From positions 1 to 9,268 of the forward strand of contig JBFOMC010000079.1 of assembly GCA_040830565.1 (NCBI GenBank): 9,268 nt of DNA, written 5' to 3'. Positions 1 to 6,565 of this stretch are shown here, piece by piece; within the stretch, counting starts at the first letter, position 1, and each line of letters begins with the position of its first letter. The stretch comes from JAFMPW01 sp040830565. Its GTDB lineage: Bacteria; Bacteroidota; Bacteroidia; Flavobacteriales; Flavobacteriaceae. The position numbers were made by a program, and so were the translations under genes. Under the pieces are notes generated by a model that worked only from the letters and a program-made list of their open reading frames with translations, was not told where the DNA came from and did no database searches.

Positions 1-527
1 CCATAGGAACCAAGAGTGAAGTGATTTGTTAGGCCGTTTTCCGTTTCGGAAACGTCTTTAGTCCTTAAGAGCATGGCTCCGCCAAGATTAGTGCCAAAAG
101 CCGTGGCCTTAGGTCCTTTGATAATTTCGATGGCATTGAGATTTTCTAAATCAAAGGCCTCTATGGTGGAAAACCCTGTACCGTTGGTTACCGGAATATC
201 ATTGTAGTACAAGCGAAGCTTATCTGTTCCGAAAGGCGTTCTGGCCCCTACTCCTCGTATTGTAATCCTGTTGGTATTCAATGCTCCGGAGAACATATGC
301 ACCCCGGCAATTTGATTTATTGTAGAAGCAAAGTCTATGGGACTCTGGTTTTGGAAGAACTTTCCTCGTATTAGATTGCCCGGAGTAATTCCGGTGGCTT
401 TGCTTCGCTTTCCAAAATCAATAATAATGACTTCGTCTAAATTGGTCACAGAGTCCTGTTGAATCTCTTGCGCCAACATATTTGATAGACCAAAAAGTAG
501 TAGTAGGAAAAATGGATACCCCTTCAT
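1..527 (-). CDS. TonB-dependent outer-membrane receptor, N-terminal part (cut by window edge)
   Basis: I read this frame directly from the minus strand; 175 codons are present before the left edge. The ATG at 527-525 is preceded in frame by a TGA only nine bases upstream, so the start is secure. Residues 1-19 form a signal peptide (hydrophobic FFLLLLFGL run ending MLA, then QE). Residues 30-36 (LDEVIII) resemble a TonB box. Residues from about 41 are a plug domain with the usual landmarks: ITIRGVGAR (89-96), LYYNDIPV (106-113), IEIIKGP (133-139) and the FGTNLGGAMLLRT end (144-156). The carboxypeptidase-like repeat found at the N-terminus of SusC-type receptors is missing, so this is closer to siderophore, metal or cofactor receptors. 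The ligand cannot be told because the barrel lies outside the window. The gene starts 29 bases after the stop of the barrel gene at 557-1105, so co-transcription is likely. Confidence 0.93.
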   Translation of the reverse strand, partial: MKGYPFFLLLLFGLSNMLAQEIQQDSVTNLDEVIIIDFGKRSKATGITPGNLIRGKFFQNQSPIDFASTINQIAGVHMFSGALNTNRITIRGVGARTPFGTDKLRLYYNDIPVTNGTGFSTIEAFDLENLNAIEIIKGPKATAFGTNLGGAMLLRTKDVSETENGLTNHFTLGSY

Positions 528-556
528 TCACGACATATGAGGCCCAAAAATAAACA

Positions 557-1105
557 TTAAAAGCGATATCCAAGTGCAATACCTCCACGTCCGACAACCT
601 CAGGTGCAAAGTCCGAGCCTAGCAGATTCCTTCCAACGCCCAAGTAGATCTCTGCAACAAAACCTCGTGGCGTTACAAACTTTCCCCCAGCTGAAATTCC
701 CAAAGCGAAATCCGTGTAATTTTCTTCTCTATAGGTGTCAACCCCATTAGGCATGAAAATATAGATCTCTTCCTTTCCCGAATTCAGCATCCCAAATCCT
801 TCCACAAAAAATCCTTTGGCAAACTTGTTCGAAAAATATTGGCGGTAGTAAGGGGTAAGCGAGAAACTTCTGTAATAATCCAGAATTTCATTGTCGTTAC
901 CAACATTAAATAACAAACCTACCCCAAGCGAAGCCTCTTCATTTAGCAAATATTCGTATGAACTGTCGATAAAAGTAAATGCGATCAAATTGGTTGCATT
1001 GATCTTAATTTCGCTTCTGGCCTGATCCATGTCATCGGTTTCTTGTGCCTGAAGTGTTGAGATGCAGAAAAGGCTGATAAATAGGGCGGTTAGTATTTGT
1101 TTCAT
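557..1105 (-). CDS. Small outer-membrane beta-barrel protein (DUF3575-like), paralogue of the gene at 1170-1688
   Basis: The product is 182 residues. The signal peptide (KQILTALFISLFCISTLQA) is probably cleaved after A20. The mature part alternates polar and hydrophobic residues in short strands separated by turns, and ends in GIALGYRF, with the terminal aromatic expected of a barrel inserted by the BAM machinery. The overall pattern (EIKIN opening, SSYEYLL, GFFVEGFG, GVGRN) resembles the DUF3575 type of Bacteroidota barrel proteins; this is from memory of the family, not a search. It shares motifs in the same order with its upstream neighbour, so the two arose by tandem duplication. Likely location is the outer membrane; no enzymatic motif is visible and the function is unknown. 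It lies 64 bases after that paralogue and 29 bases before the TonB-dependent receptor. Confidence 0.88.
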   Translation of the reverse strand: MKQILTALFISLFCISTLQAQETDDMDQARSEIKINATNLIAFTFIDSSYEYLLNEEASLGVGLLFNVGNDNEILDYYRSFSLTPYYRQYFSNKFAKGFFVEGFGMLNSGKEEIYIFMPNGVDTYREENYTDFALGISAGGKFVTPRGFVAEIYLGVGRNLLGSDFAPEVVGRGGIALGYRF

Positions 1106-1122
1106 TTGGTTTGAATTTTTTG

Positions 1123-1140
1123 GATGTGAAAATACACATC
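1123..1140. repeat. Short inverted repeat GATGTG-N6-CACATC upstream of barrel gene
   Basis: Perfect 6-base arms (1123-1128 and 1135-1140) are separated by an AT-only hexamer in the 64-base gap between the two barrel genes, about 18 bases upstream of the downstream gene's ATG. It could be a small hairpin in the leader or an operator half-site pair. No U-tract follows in the direction of transcription, so it is not a convincing terminator. It is short enough to be chance. Confidence 0.3.
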
Positions 1141-1169
1141 AAATTGTATTCCGAAAAAGTATTACTTGA

Positions 1170-1688
1170 TTAAAATCTAAAGCCAATGGAAAGTCCGGCT
1201 CTATAGACAAAACTATCTTGAAATTCTTCGGGGTTGACATTCCGGCCGAAACCTCCGCTGAATTCCAAAGTGAATTTCTGACTTCTGGTCACCCATTTGT
1301 TCCCAATACCCAGGCCCAGGGCTACAGTATTGTAGTCGTTATTTCGTTGCCCGAGATTGTTAGAAGGTACAAGGTCTTCTCCCGTATAATATAGGCCGAA
1401 GGCCTCAGCGAAAAACCCACTGCGAGGCCCATATCCAAAATACGCTCTAAAGTTGGGGCCAATTCCAAAGTTCCCGTTGTAGTCTGTCCCATCATTATCA
1501 AAATAGACAGTTCCTCCAAAACTGGTGTCTTCACTAAGGTAATATTCATACGAACCTTCTACCGTAGTGGTAGCTAAAAACAAACCAATGTTGAATTTCA
1601 ACTCCTGATTGCCGCCAAAGACTGGATAAGCCTGGGCACTTAAGGCCATGCTACCCATAAGAAAGAGCATTAATACCGCATTTTTCAT
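1170..1688 (-). CDS. Small outer-membrane beta-barrel protein (DUF3575-like), first of a tandem pair
   Basis: The product is 172 residues. Residues 1-20 are a signal peptide ending ALSAQA, with likely cleavage before YPVF. The mature protein is rich in Gly, Phe, Tyr and Asn and shows short amphipathic strands ending in GLSIGFRF, a typical beta-barrel C-terminus. Motifs collinear with the next gene are SYEYYL (46-51) against SYEYLL, GFFAEAFG (91-98) against GFFVEGFG, a Lys-aromatic-Val-Thr motif (KWVT against KFVT), FGRN (147-150) against VGRN, and RAGLSIGFRF against RGGIALGYRF. Asp, Glu and Asn in the DNDGTDYNGN stretch (64-73) would sit in a loop and could bind cations, but this is speculation. 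It lies 94 bases after the Nudix regulator's stop, so it could be read through from that gene or have its own promoter; I found no clear TAnnTTTG in that gap. Function unknown. Confidence 0.87.
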   Translation of the reverse strand: MKNAVLMLFLMGSMALSAQAYPVFGGNQELKFNIGLFLATTTVEGSYEYYLSEDTSFGGTVYFDNDGTDYNGNFGIGPNFRAYFGYGPRSGFFAEAFGLYYTGEDLVPSNNLGQRNNDYNTVALGLGIGNKWVTRSQKFTLEFSGGFGRNVNPEEFQDSFVYRAGLSIGFRF

Positions 1689-1782
1689 AGTTTGGAATTT
1701 AATGAAGAGGATGAATCAAAATCCGTTCCAAAAAAGCAATGAAAACCCAATTCGCAATTGTTTTATTGCCTAAGAGTACCCG

Positions 1783-2577
1783 CTAAAATGAAAAACCGAT
1801 ACCTTCCTTAATGAGGGTTTCGTATACCTTCTTGTTAAAACTATAGAGGTAAGGGGCCTTATGGGCGGCACCAGTCATGAGCTTTTCATGCCGGTTAAGA
1901 ATACCGAGCTTTAGCACTTTACGTTGAAAATTGCTCCTTTCTAACTTTTTTTGAAGAATGGCTTCATATAGTTTTTGAAGATCCAGGATGGTGAATTTTT
2001 GAGGTAAAAGCGACATGCCAATCGGGATATAGTTTAGTTGGATGCGAAGATGCTCATGGGCCTTTAGTACAATATCCCCGTGGTCCATAATTAGACGAGG
2101 CATATCTTTCAATGATTTCCATTCGCATTTTTCGCTTAAAAAATCCGGTTCTGGTTTTGTTTTGTCTAGATCAACAAGAGCAAAATAACCTGTGGTGATA
2201 AATCTGTTCTTTAGCCAATTGATAACCTTGGAATTGTAAATCTTTGATTCTTTGAAAAACTTTAGACGCTTGGCGTTTTCTTCTGCATTGATCTGCGAAC
2301 GTTGTAAGCTTCCAAAAGTATGGAACTGGCTTAAAAAAACGGATTGAAGTCCCGTTCTTTCGAGAAGTACCCTTATAGCCGCGCTGTCCATATCTTCATC
2401 TTTCCGGATAAAGCCACCGGGAAGCGACCATGTCTTTTGATATTTCCATTGAAGCAGGAGTATCTTAAGCTCTTGATCCTTGTAACCAAAGATGACACAA
2501 TCAATAGAATGTCCGGGAAGATAGGTCTCAAACTGACGTTCAAATTCTTCCTCGGACTCAGGGATTTTTTTGGACAT
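1783..2577 (-). CDS. NrtR/AraR-type Nudix-domain transcriptional regulator, catalytically degenerate
   Basis: The product is 264 residues. I place the start at the ATG at 2577-2575 rather than a TTG two codons upstream. Residues about 23-165 form a Nudix domain (DCVIFGY, ILLLQWKYQKTWSLPGGF). The Nudix box at 55-77 keeps G55, E61, R69, E73 and G76, but the Glu after the Arg is V70 and the second Glu of the EE pair is R74. Two metal-binding or catalytic acidic positions are therefore gone, and hydrolase activity is unlikely. Residues about 185-264 match the winged-helix DNA-binding domain of NrtR-type regulators (LLPQKFTILDLQKLYEAIL, then NFQRKVLKLGIL). Family members sense ADP-ribose (NrtR) or sugars (AraR of Bacteroides). 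Divergent placement from a family 3 glycoside hydrolase favours a sugar-type ligand, by inference. Its likely targets are itself and the hydrolase. Confidence 0.92.
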   Translation of the reverse strand: MSKKIPESEEEFERQFETYLPGHSIDCVIFGYKDQELKILLLQWKYQKTWSLPGGFIRKDEDMDSAAIRVLLERTGLQSVFLSQFHTFGSLQRSQINAEENAKRLKFFKESKIYNSKVINWLKNRFITTGYFALVDLDKTKPEPDFLSEKCEWKSLKDMPRLIMDHGDIVLKAHEHLRIQLNYIPIGMSLLPQKFTILDLQKLYEAILQKKLERSNFQRKVLKLGILNRHEKLMTGAAHKAPYLYSFNKKVYETLIKEGIGFSF

Positions 2578-2580
2578 AAA

Positions 2581-2588
2581 CAAATATA
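2581..2588 (-). promoter_or_regulatory. Candidate -7 element (TATATTTG) for the Nudix regulator
   Basis: On the minus strand these bases read TATATTTG, a perfect fit to the Bacteroidota TAnnTTTG element. Only three bases separate it from the ATG at 2577, so transcription would begin at or beside the start codon, giving a leaderless or nearly leaderless mRNA. I see no good TTG box at the usual distance upstream. Confidence 0.4.
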
Positions 2589-2595
2589 ATGCTTA

Positions 2596-2626
2596 TTGTA
2601 TTAATTTGATACATTAACTATTTTTC
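2596..2626 (+). promoter_or_regulatory. Candidate promoter for the GH3 gene
   Basis: TTG at 2596-2598 and TATTTTTC at 2619-2626 are 20 bases apart, close to the Bacteroidota pattern TTG-N19-TAnnTTTG with only the last base of the -7 element differing. The predicted start of transcription is near 2630, leaving a leader of about 20-25 bases before the ATG at 2654. No Shine-Dalgarno sequence is seen, as is usual in the phylum. The spacer contains the palindromes at 2597-2617. Confidence 0.45.
2597..2617. promoter_or_regulatory. Two interleaved palindromes between the divergent genes (possible operator)
   Basis: TGTAT-N7-ATACA spans 2597-2613, and TTAAT-N7-ATTAA spans 2601-2617. They share the same 7-base spacer and are offset by four bases. 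The position, between the -33 and -7 elements of the GH3 promoter and upstream of the regulator's own -7 element, is where a repressor would block both genes. The arms are AT-rich and only five bases long, so chance is possible. Confidence 0.4.
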
Positions 2627-2627
2627 G

Positions 2628-2648
2628 TATTATTGTGTCAAAATAATA
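2628..2648. promoter_or_regulatory. 21-base palindrome TATTATT-N7-AATAATA at the GH3 transcription start (possible operator)
   Basis: The 7-base arms (2628-2634 and 2642-2648) are perfectly complementary and separated by GTGTCAA. It lies just after the putative -7 element and ends five bases before the GH3 ATG, so a bound dimer would hinder transcription initiation. It has the same 7-base spacing as the two palindromes upstream. All arm bases are A or T, which lowers its significance. Confidence 0.4.
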
Positions 2649-2653
2649 AAATA

Positions 2654-4615
2654 ATGAGAAAGTTTTTAAAAATCCTAAAATATACCCTACTGTCCCTTCT
2701 GGGAATCGTTCTAATTGGCTTTTTGGTTGTTTACCTCAAGATGTCTAGCGATTCTAAAGAAAATATGGCTTTGTTGGGAGAGGAGGCACCTGCTTTGACC
2801 CACAATGGCTTTAAGTACAGAGACCTCAACAAAAATGGAAAATTAGATGTTTACGAGGATCGGAATGCATCTCCGGAGGATCGTGTATCAGATTTGGTCA
2901 GACAAATGAATCTGGAGGAGAAGGCAGGGGTTATGTTTGTTACTATGATTGGAACCACCCCAGATGGAGAACCTATGGAGAAGCCGGTTTTATCGTCAGA
3001 CCCCATCAACATCATTATGTCGTTTATGCTACCCTCCAATTCTGAGATGATTGCCCGAAAGAAAATGAACAGTTTCAACATTCTGGCAACATTAGATGCT
3101 GCTAATTATGCCAAATACAACAATGCTGTTCAAAAGATGGCCGAAAGAACAAGACTGGGAATTCCCATAACTTTGGCCACGGACCCCAGGCATGGCACCG
3201 AGAACAACCCGGGGGCATCTCTTTATACACCATCCTTTTCCCAATGGCCTAGTTCTTTGGGACTGGCGGCTACCAGAGATACCCTTTTAGTGAGAGAGTT
3301 TGGGGATATTGCAAGGCAAGAATACACTGCGGTAGGTCTTCGGTTGGCCTTGCATCCCATGGCCGATTTGGCAACTGAACCGCGATGGGGGAGAACAAAT
3401 GGTACTTTCGGGGAGGATGCCCATCTCTCCGCAGTGATGACAAAAGCATACGTTCTTGGCTTTCAGGGAGATTCACTGGGCACTACGAGCGTAGCCTGTA
3501 TGACCAAGCATTTTTCTGGCGGAGGTCCCCAGGAAAATGGAGAGGACGCGCATTTTCCGTATGGAAAGAACCAGGTATATCCGGGAGATAATTTTGACTA
3601 CCACATAATTCCATTTACAGAAGGTGCCTTTGAGGCGAATACTGCTCAAATAATGCCATATTATGGTATTCCCGTAGACCAAACAAGCGAAAATGTGGCA
3701 TTTGGTTTCAACAAGGAAGTGATAACAACCCTCCTAAGAGACTCACTAAATTTTAATGGGGTGGTCTGCACAGATTGGAATATTATAACAGATACCAAAA
3801 TGGGAGAAGGTCGTGCTTGGGGTGTAGAAGAATTATCCTATAAGCAAAGAGTAAAAAAGGTGATTGATGCGGGCTGCGATCAATTTGGAGGGGAAAATGT
3901 GCCAGAACTTATTGTTGAATTGGTAAAAGAGGGAGAAATCAATGAGGCACGTATCGATATTTCCGTGAAACGGATTTTGCTCGATAAATTTAAACTTGGC
4001 CTTTTTGATGACCCTTATGTGGATGTGGAAAAGGCTACAAAAATCGCAGGTAAAAAAGAATTTCGAGATAAGGGAAAAACTGCTCAGGCCAAGTCAATGG
4101 TGCTGCTAAAGAATAGCAATTTGTTACCTCTACCGCAGGGAACAAAGATCTATGCAGAAGGATTACTTACCCCGGACGCGCTAAACAAATATGGTAAACT
4201 AGTAGATGATCCTGAAGACGCAGACGTGATCCTCAAGAGAATAAGAACACCTTTTGATGAGCGAGACGAATATTTCTTGGAGAGCTTCTTTCATCAGGGA
4301 CGACTCTACTACAATGAGGAGGAAAAGACAGAGATCCTGAATTTGATTGATCAAAAACCATCCATAGTGGTTGTAAACTTGGAGCGGCCCGCTATACTGA
4401 CTGAGATTAGTGAATCCAGTGGAGCGCTCTTCGGTGAATTCGGGACCAGCGATGAGGTTTTGGTTGAGGTGATTTTTGGAGAGCAACGTCCTTCTGGCCA
4501 GCTTCCCTTTGAGCTCCCCTCTTCCTGGGAGGCTGTAGAACGACAAAAGGAGGATGTTCCCTATGATTCAAAAAGTCCGTTATACCCTTATGGGCATGGC
4601 CTTTCTTATGAATAA
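2654..4615 (+). CDS. Membrane-anchored glycoside hydrolase family 3 (beta-glucosidase/xylosidase-type)
   Basis: The product is 653 residues from ATG 2654; a TTG seven codons upstream is open but less likely. Residues 4-28 are a lysine-flanked hydrophobic segment without a clear cleavage site or lipobox, so it is probably a signal anchor facing the periplasm. Residues 57-68 form a complete EF-hand-like loop (D57, N59, N61, D65, E68). The family 3 catalytic barrel spans about 75-455. It has the substrate-binding ATDPRHG (D177), EPRWGRTNGTFGED (242-255), KHFSGGG (K285, H286) and nucleophile D374 in VCTDW. The second domain (about 470-653) starts MVLLKN and ends YPYGHGLSY. It is shortened, and the usual acid/base segment is replaced by TPFDERDEYFLESFFHQGRL; E536, E539 and E543 are candidates. 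It removes sugars from the non-reducing end of beta-linked substrates; the exact sugar cannot be told. The divergent Nudix regulator probably controls it. Confidence 0.93.
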   Translation: MRKFLKILKYTLLSLLGIVLIGFLVVYLKMSSDSKENMALLGEEAPALTHNGFKYRDLNKNGKLDVYEDRNASPEDRVSDLVRQMNLEEKAGVMFVTMIGTTPDGEPMEKPVLSSDPINIIMSFMLPSNSEMIARKKMNSFNILATLDAANYAKYNNAVQKMAERTRLGIPITLATDPRHGTENNPGASLYTPSFSQWPSSLGLAATRDTLLVREFGDIARQEYTAVGLRLALHPMADLATEPRWGRTNGTFGEDAHLSAVMTKAYVLGFQGDSLGTTSVACMTKHFSGGGPQENGEDAHFPYGKNQVYPGDNFDYHIIPFTEGAFEANTAQIMPYYGIPVDQTSENVAFGFNKEVITTLLRDSLNFNGVVCTDWNIITDTKMGEGRAWGVEELSYKQRVKKVIDAGCDQFGGENVPELIVELVKEGEINEARIDISVKRILLDKFKLGLFDDPYVDVEKATKIAGKKEFRDKGKTAQAKSMVLLKNSNLLPLPQGTKIYAEGLLTPDALNKYGKLVDDPEDADVILKRIRTPFDERDEYFLESFFHQGRLYYNEEEKTEILNLIDQKPSIVVVNLERPAILTEISESSGALFGEFGTSDEVLVEVIFGEQRPSGQLPFELPSSWEAVERQKEDVPYDSKSPLYPYGHGLSYE

Positions 4616-4636
4616 TCTCTAAAATTTCTGAGAAAG

Positions 4637-4667
4637 TTTTTAAGCCGCCTTCCATTCGCTATTTTTG
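4637..4667 (+). promoter_or_regulatory. Candidate promoter for xth with very short leader
   Basis: TATTTTTG at 4660-4667 is a perfect TAnnTTTG element, and a T-run at 4637-4641 sits at the -33 position, 18 to 19 bases upstream, although it lacks the usual G. Only four bases separate the -7 element from the ATG at 4672, so transcription would start at or beside the ATG. It marks xth as separately expressed from the GH3 gene. Confidence 0.45.
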
Positions 4668-4671
4668 AGAC

Positions 4672-5433
4672 ATGAAAATAGTATCCTACAACGTAAATGG
4701 TATTCGCGCGGCTTTGAACAAAGGCTTTATCGAATGGTTGCAATCGGCAGATCCGGATGTGGTTTGCCTGCAAGAAATTAAGGCATTGGAAGAGCAAATA
4801 GATCTAGCTGTTTTTGAAAAGGCCGGCTACACCCATAACCACTGGTTCAGTGCTCAGAAAAAAGGTTACAGCGGGGTCGCGATCTTATCCAAAAAGAAAC
4901 CAGATCATATTGAAGTGGGTACGGGGATAGATTATATGGATTTTGAAGGACGGAATCTAAGAGCAGATTTTAATGGAGTATCTGTGATGAGCCTTTATTT
5001 ACCCTCCGGATCTAATTTAGCCAGGTTAGAACACAAACTCACCTACATGGCAGATTTTCAGAAGTATATAGATCAACTCAAAAAAAGTCACCCCAATTTA
5101 ATCATCTGTGGAGATTACAATATCTGCCATGAAGCTATCGATATTCATGATCCGGTTCGCAACAAGAATGTATCGGGATTTTTGCCGGTTGAGCGAGAAT
5201 GGATTGGAAACTTCATCAATAGCGGTTTTATAGACAGCTTCAGACATTTTAATAAAAATCCCCATAACTATACCTGGTGGAGTTACCGGGCAAATGCCAG
5301 GAACAATAACAAAGGGTGGCGTTTGGATTATGGAATGGTTAGTAAACCCCTTGAGAAAAGATTGAAGAGATCGGTTATTCTCTCAGAAGCAAAGCACAGT
5401 GACCACTGCCCCATTTTGCTTGAAATTGAATAG
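4672..5433 (+). CDS. xth: Exodeoxyribonuclease III / AP endonuclease
   Basis: The product is 253 residues, close to the 250-270 usual for bacterial ExoIII/ExoA. It cuts DNA 5' of abasic sites and degrades 3' ends during base excision repair in the cytoplasm. The whole endonuclease/exonuclease/phosphatase fold is present. It has N7 in YNVNGIRAA, metal-binding E35 in CLQEIK, Y109 in YLPSGS, catalytic D148 and N150 in GDYN, the YTWWSYRANAR and GWRLDY segments (200-220), and the terminal pair D244-H245 in SDHCPI. No key residue is missing. The start is fixed by MKIVSYNVNG, the normal beginning of the family. A perfect -7 element stands just upstream. The GH3 gene ends 56 bases before it and the tas-like gene begins 76 bases after it; neither seems functionally linked. 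Confidence 0.96.
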   Translation: MKIVSYNVNGIRAALNKGFIEWLQSADPDVVCLQEIKALEEQIDLAVFEKAGYTHNHWFSAQKKGYSGVAILSKKKPDHIEVGTGIDYMDFEGRNLRADFNGVSVMSLYLPSGSNLARLEHKLTYMADFQKYIDQLKKSHPNLIICGDYNICHEAIDIHDPVRNKNVSGFLPVEREWIGNFINSGFIDSFRHFNKNPHNYTWWSYRANARNNNKGWRLDYGMVSKPLEKRLKRSVILSEAKHSDHCPILLEIE

Positions 5434-5455
5434 AAATAATCCCCATTCAACCTAA

Positions 5456-5483
5456 TTTAGAAAAGCAGGAATTGCTAACTTTG
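5456..5483 (+). promoter_or_regulatory. Candidate promoter for the tas-like gene
   Basis: TAACTTTG at 5476-5483 fits TAnnTTTG exactly. A weak TTTA at 5456-5459, 16 bases upstream, could serve as the -33 box. The leader to the ATG at 5510 would be about 22 bases, without a Shine-Dalgarno sequence. Confidence 0.4.
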
Positions 5484-5509
5484 AATGATCCAATTAATCC
5501 ATCCAAGCA

Positions 5510-6550
5510 ATGCGTTATACCAACCTCCCCCATACGAATATTAAAGTAAGTAAAATTTGTCTGGGGACCATGACCTGGGGCCGTCAGAATACTGAAGCGG
5601 AAGGCCATGAACAAATGGATTATGCCCTAGATCAGGGAGTTAATTTCTTTGATACGGCAGAAATGTATCCCATCCCTGTACATCCTGACAGATACGCCGA
5701 TACCGAAAGAATAATTGGGAATTGGTTTAAGAAAAGCGGTCATAGGGATAAGATTATTTTGGCTACAAAAATTGCGGGCAAAGCAGAGTTTACCAAATAC
5801 ATCCGGACCACAGGTTTTAGCAGAGCTTCTATAATAGAAGCTGTTGAAGGAAGTCTGGAGCGTTTACAGACAGATTACATAGACCTCTATCAACTACACT
5901 GGCCGGAACGCAATACCAATTATTTTGGAAAAAGAGGGTATTCTCATGATATTTCGGACCATTGGGAAGATAATATTCATCAGGTTTTGGAGACTTTAAG
6001 AGATCTGATCCGCCAGGGGAAAATAAGGCATGTTGGGATTTCTAATGAGACCCCCTGGGGTGCCATGCGTTTTTTGGAAGAAAGTAAAGTTCATGTAAGC
6101 CTGCCCAGGGCAGTCACTATACAAAACCCTTATAGCTTACTGAATAGGCTTTTTGAAGTGGGACTTGCAGAAGTCTCTGTTAGGTCTAAAATAGGATTAC
6201 TGGCATATTCCCCTCTTGGTTTTGGTGTGCTCAGTGGCAAATATCTGGGAGGGATGAAACCAGCCAACGCCCGGGTTACGCTTTTCTCTACACACAAGCG
6301 TTATAGTGGGGAGAACTCAGAAAGGGCCACACAGAAATATTTCGATCTGGCCCAGGAGCACAATTTATCACTAGCCCAAATGGCCCTGGCCTTTGTAACA
6401 TCCAGACCTTTTGTAACCAGCAATATTATTGGGGCTACCAACATGGAACAGCTTAAGGAAAATATCTCTAGTATAGATCTGGAGCTTAGTGATGAAGTGT
6501 TACAGGGAATTGAGGCTATTCATAACAACATTCCCAATCCGGCTCCCTAG
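5510..6550 (+). CDS. tas: Aldo/keto reductase of the Tas family
   Basis: The product is 346 residues, the same length as I recall for Escherichia coli Tas, with strong similarity throughout: the opening LPHTNIKVSKICLGTMTWG, VTIQNPYSLLNRLFEVGLAE (202-221), LGFGVLSGKYL and the final NPAP, compared with YPAP in Tas. The catalytic tetrad of aldo/keto reductases is intact: D48 and Y53 in FFDTAEMY, K87 in ATKIAG, H130 in YQLHW. GISNE (176-180) and IIGATNMEQL (306-315) contribute to the NADPH-binding side of the TIM barrel. It should be a cytoplasmic NADPH-dependent carbonyl reductase. The natural substrate is not known to me; E. coli tas was named for suppressing tyrosine auxotrophy in starved cells, which does not establish a role here. 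It has its own promoter-like element and a convergent neighbour. Confidence 0.94.
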   Translation: MRYTNLPHTNIKVSKICLGTMTWGRQNTEAEGHEQMDYALDQGVNFFDTAEMYPIPVHPDRYADTERIIGNWFKKSGHRDKIILATKIAGKAEFTKYIRTTGFSRASIIEAVEGSLERLQTDYIDLYQLHWPERNTNYFGKRGYSHDISDHWEDNIHQVLETLRDLIRQGKIRHVGISNETPWGAMRFLEESKVHVSLPRAVTIQNPYSLLNRLFEVGLAEVSVRSKIGLLAYSPLGFGVLSGKYLGGMKPANARVTLFSTHKRYSGENSERATQKYFDLAQEHNLSLAQMALAFVTSRPFVTSNIIGATNMEQLKENISSIDLELSDEVLQGIEAIHNNIPNPAP

Positions 6551-6565
6551 GCGTTAGAAGCCTGT

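Noticed and set aside
418..609. Minus-strand open frame spanning the junction of the barrel gene and the TonB-dependent receptor
   Set aside because: It is out of frame with both genes. The receptor frame starting at 527 has a signal peptide, TonB-box-like segment and plug domain, so this is a shadow.
1748..1769. Overlapping small hairpins (CAATT/AATTG and GCAAT/ATTGC) after the Nudix regulator
   Set aside because: Stems are only five AT-rich base pairs, and the two compete for the same bases, so neither is a convincing terminator.
2344..2589. Plus-strand open frame of 81 codons opposite the Nudix regulator
   Set aside because: It lies wholly antisense to the well-supported regulator gene, shows no recognisable motif and ends inside the divergent promoter region.
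2633..2653. TTG start adding seven residues to the GH3 protein
   Set aside because: The ATG at 2654 begins a normal lysine-rich signal anchor, while the upstream codons fall inside the 21-base palindrome and predicted transcript start.
4199..4797. Minus-strand open frames of 63-115 codons opposite the ends of the GH3 and xth genes
   Set aside because: They overlap conserved coding sequence on the other strand and show no family motif, signal or plausible start context.
4672..6550. xth and the tas-like gene as a functional operon
   Set aside because: They are co-directional, but a perfect TAnnTTTG element stands in the 76-base gap and DNA repair and carbonyl reduction have no evident link.
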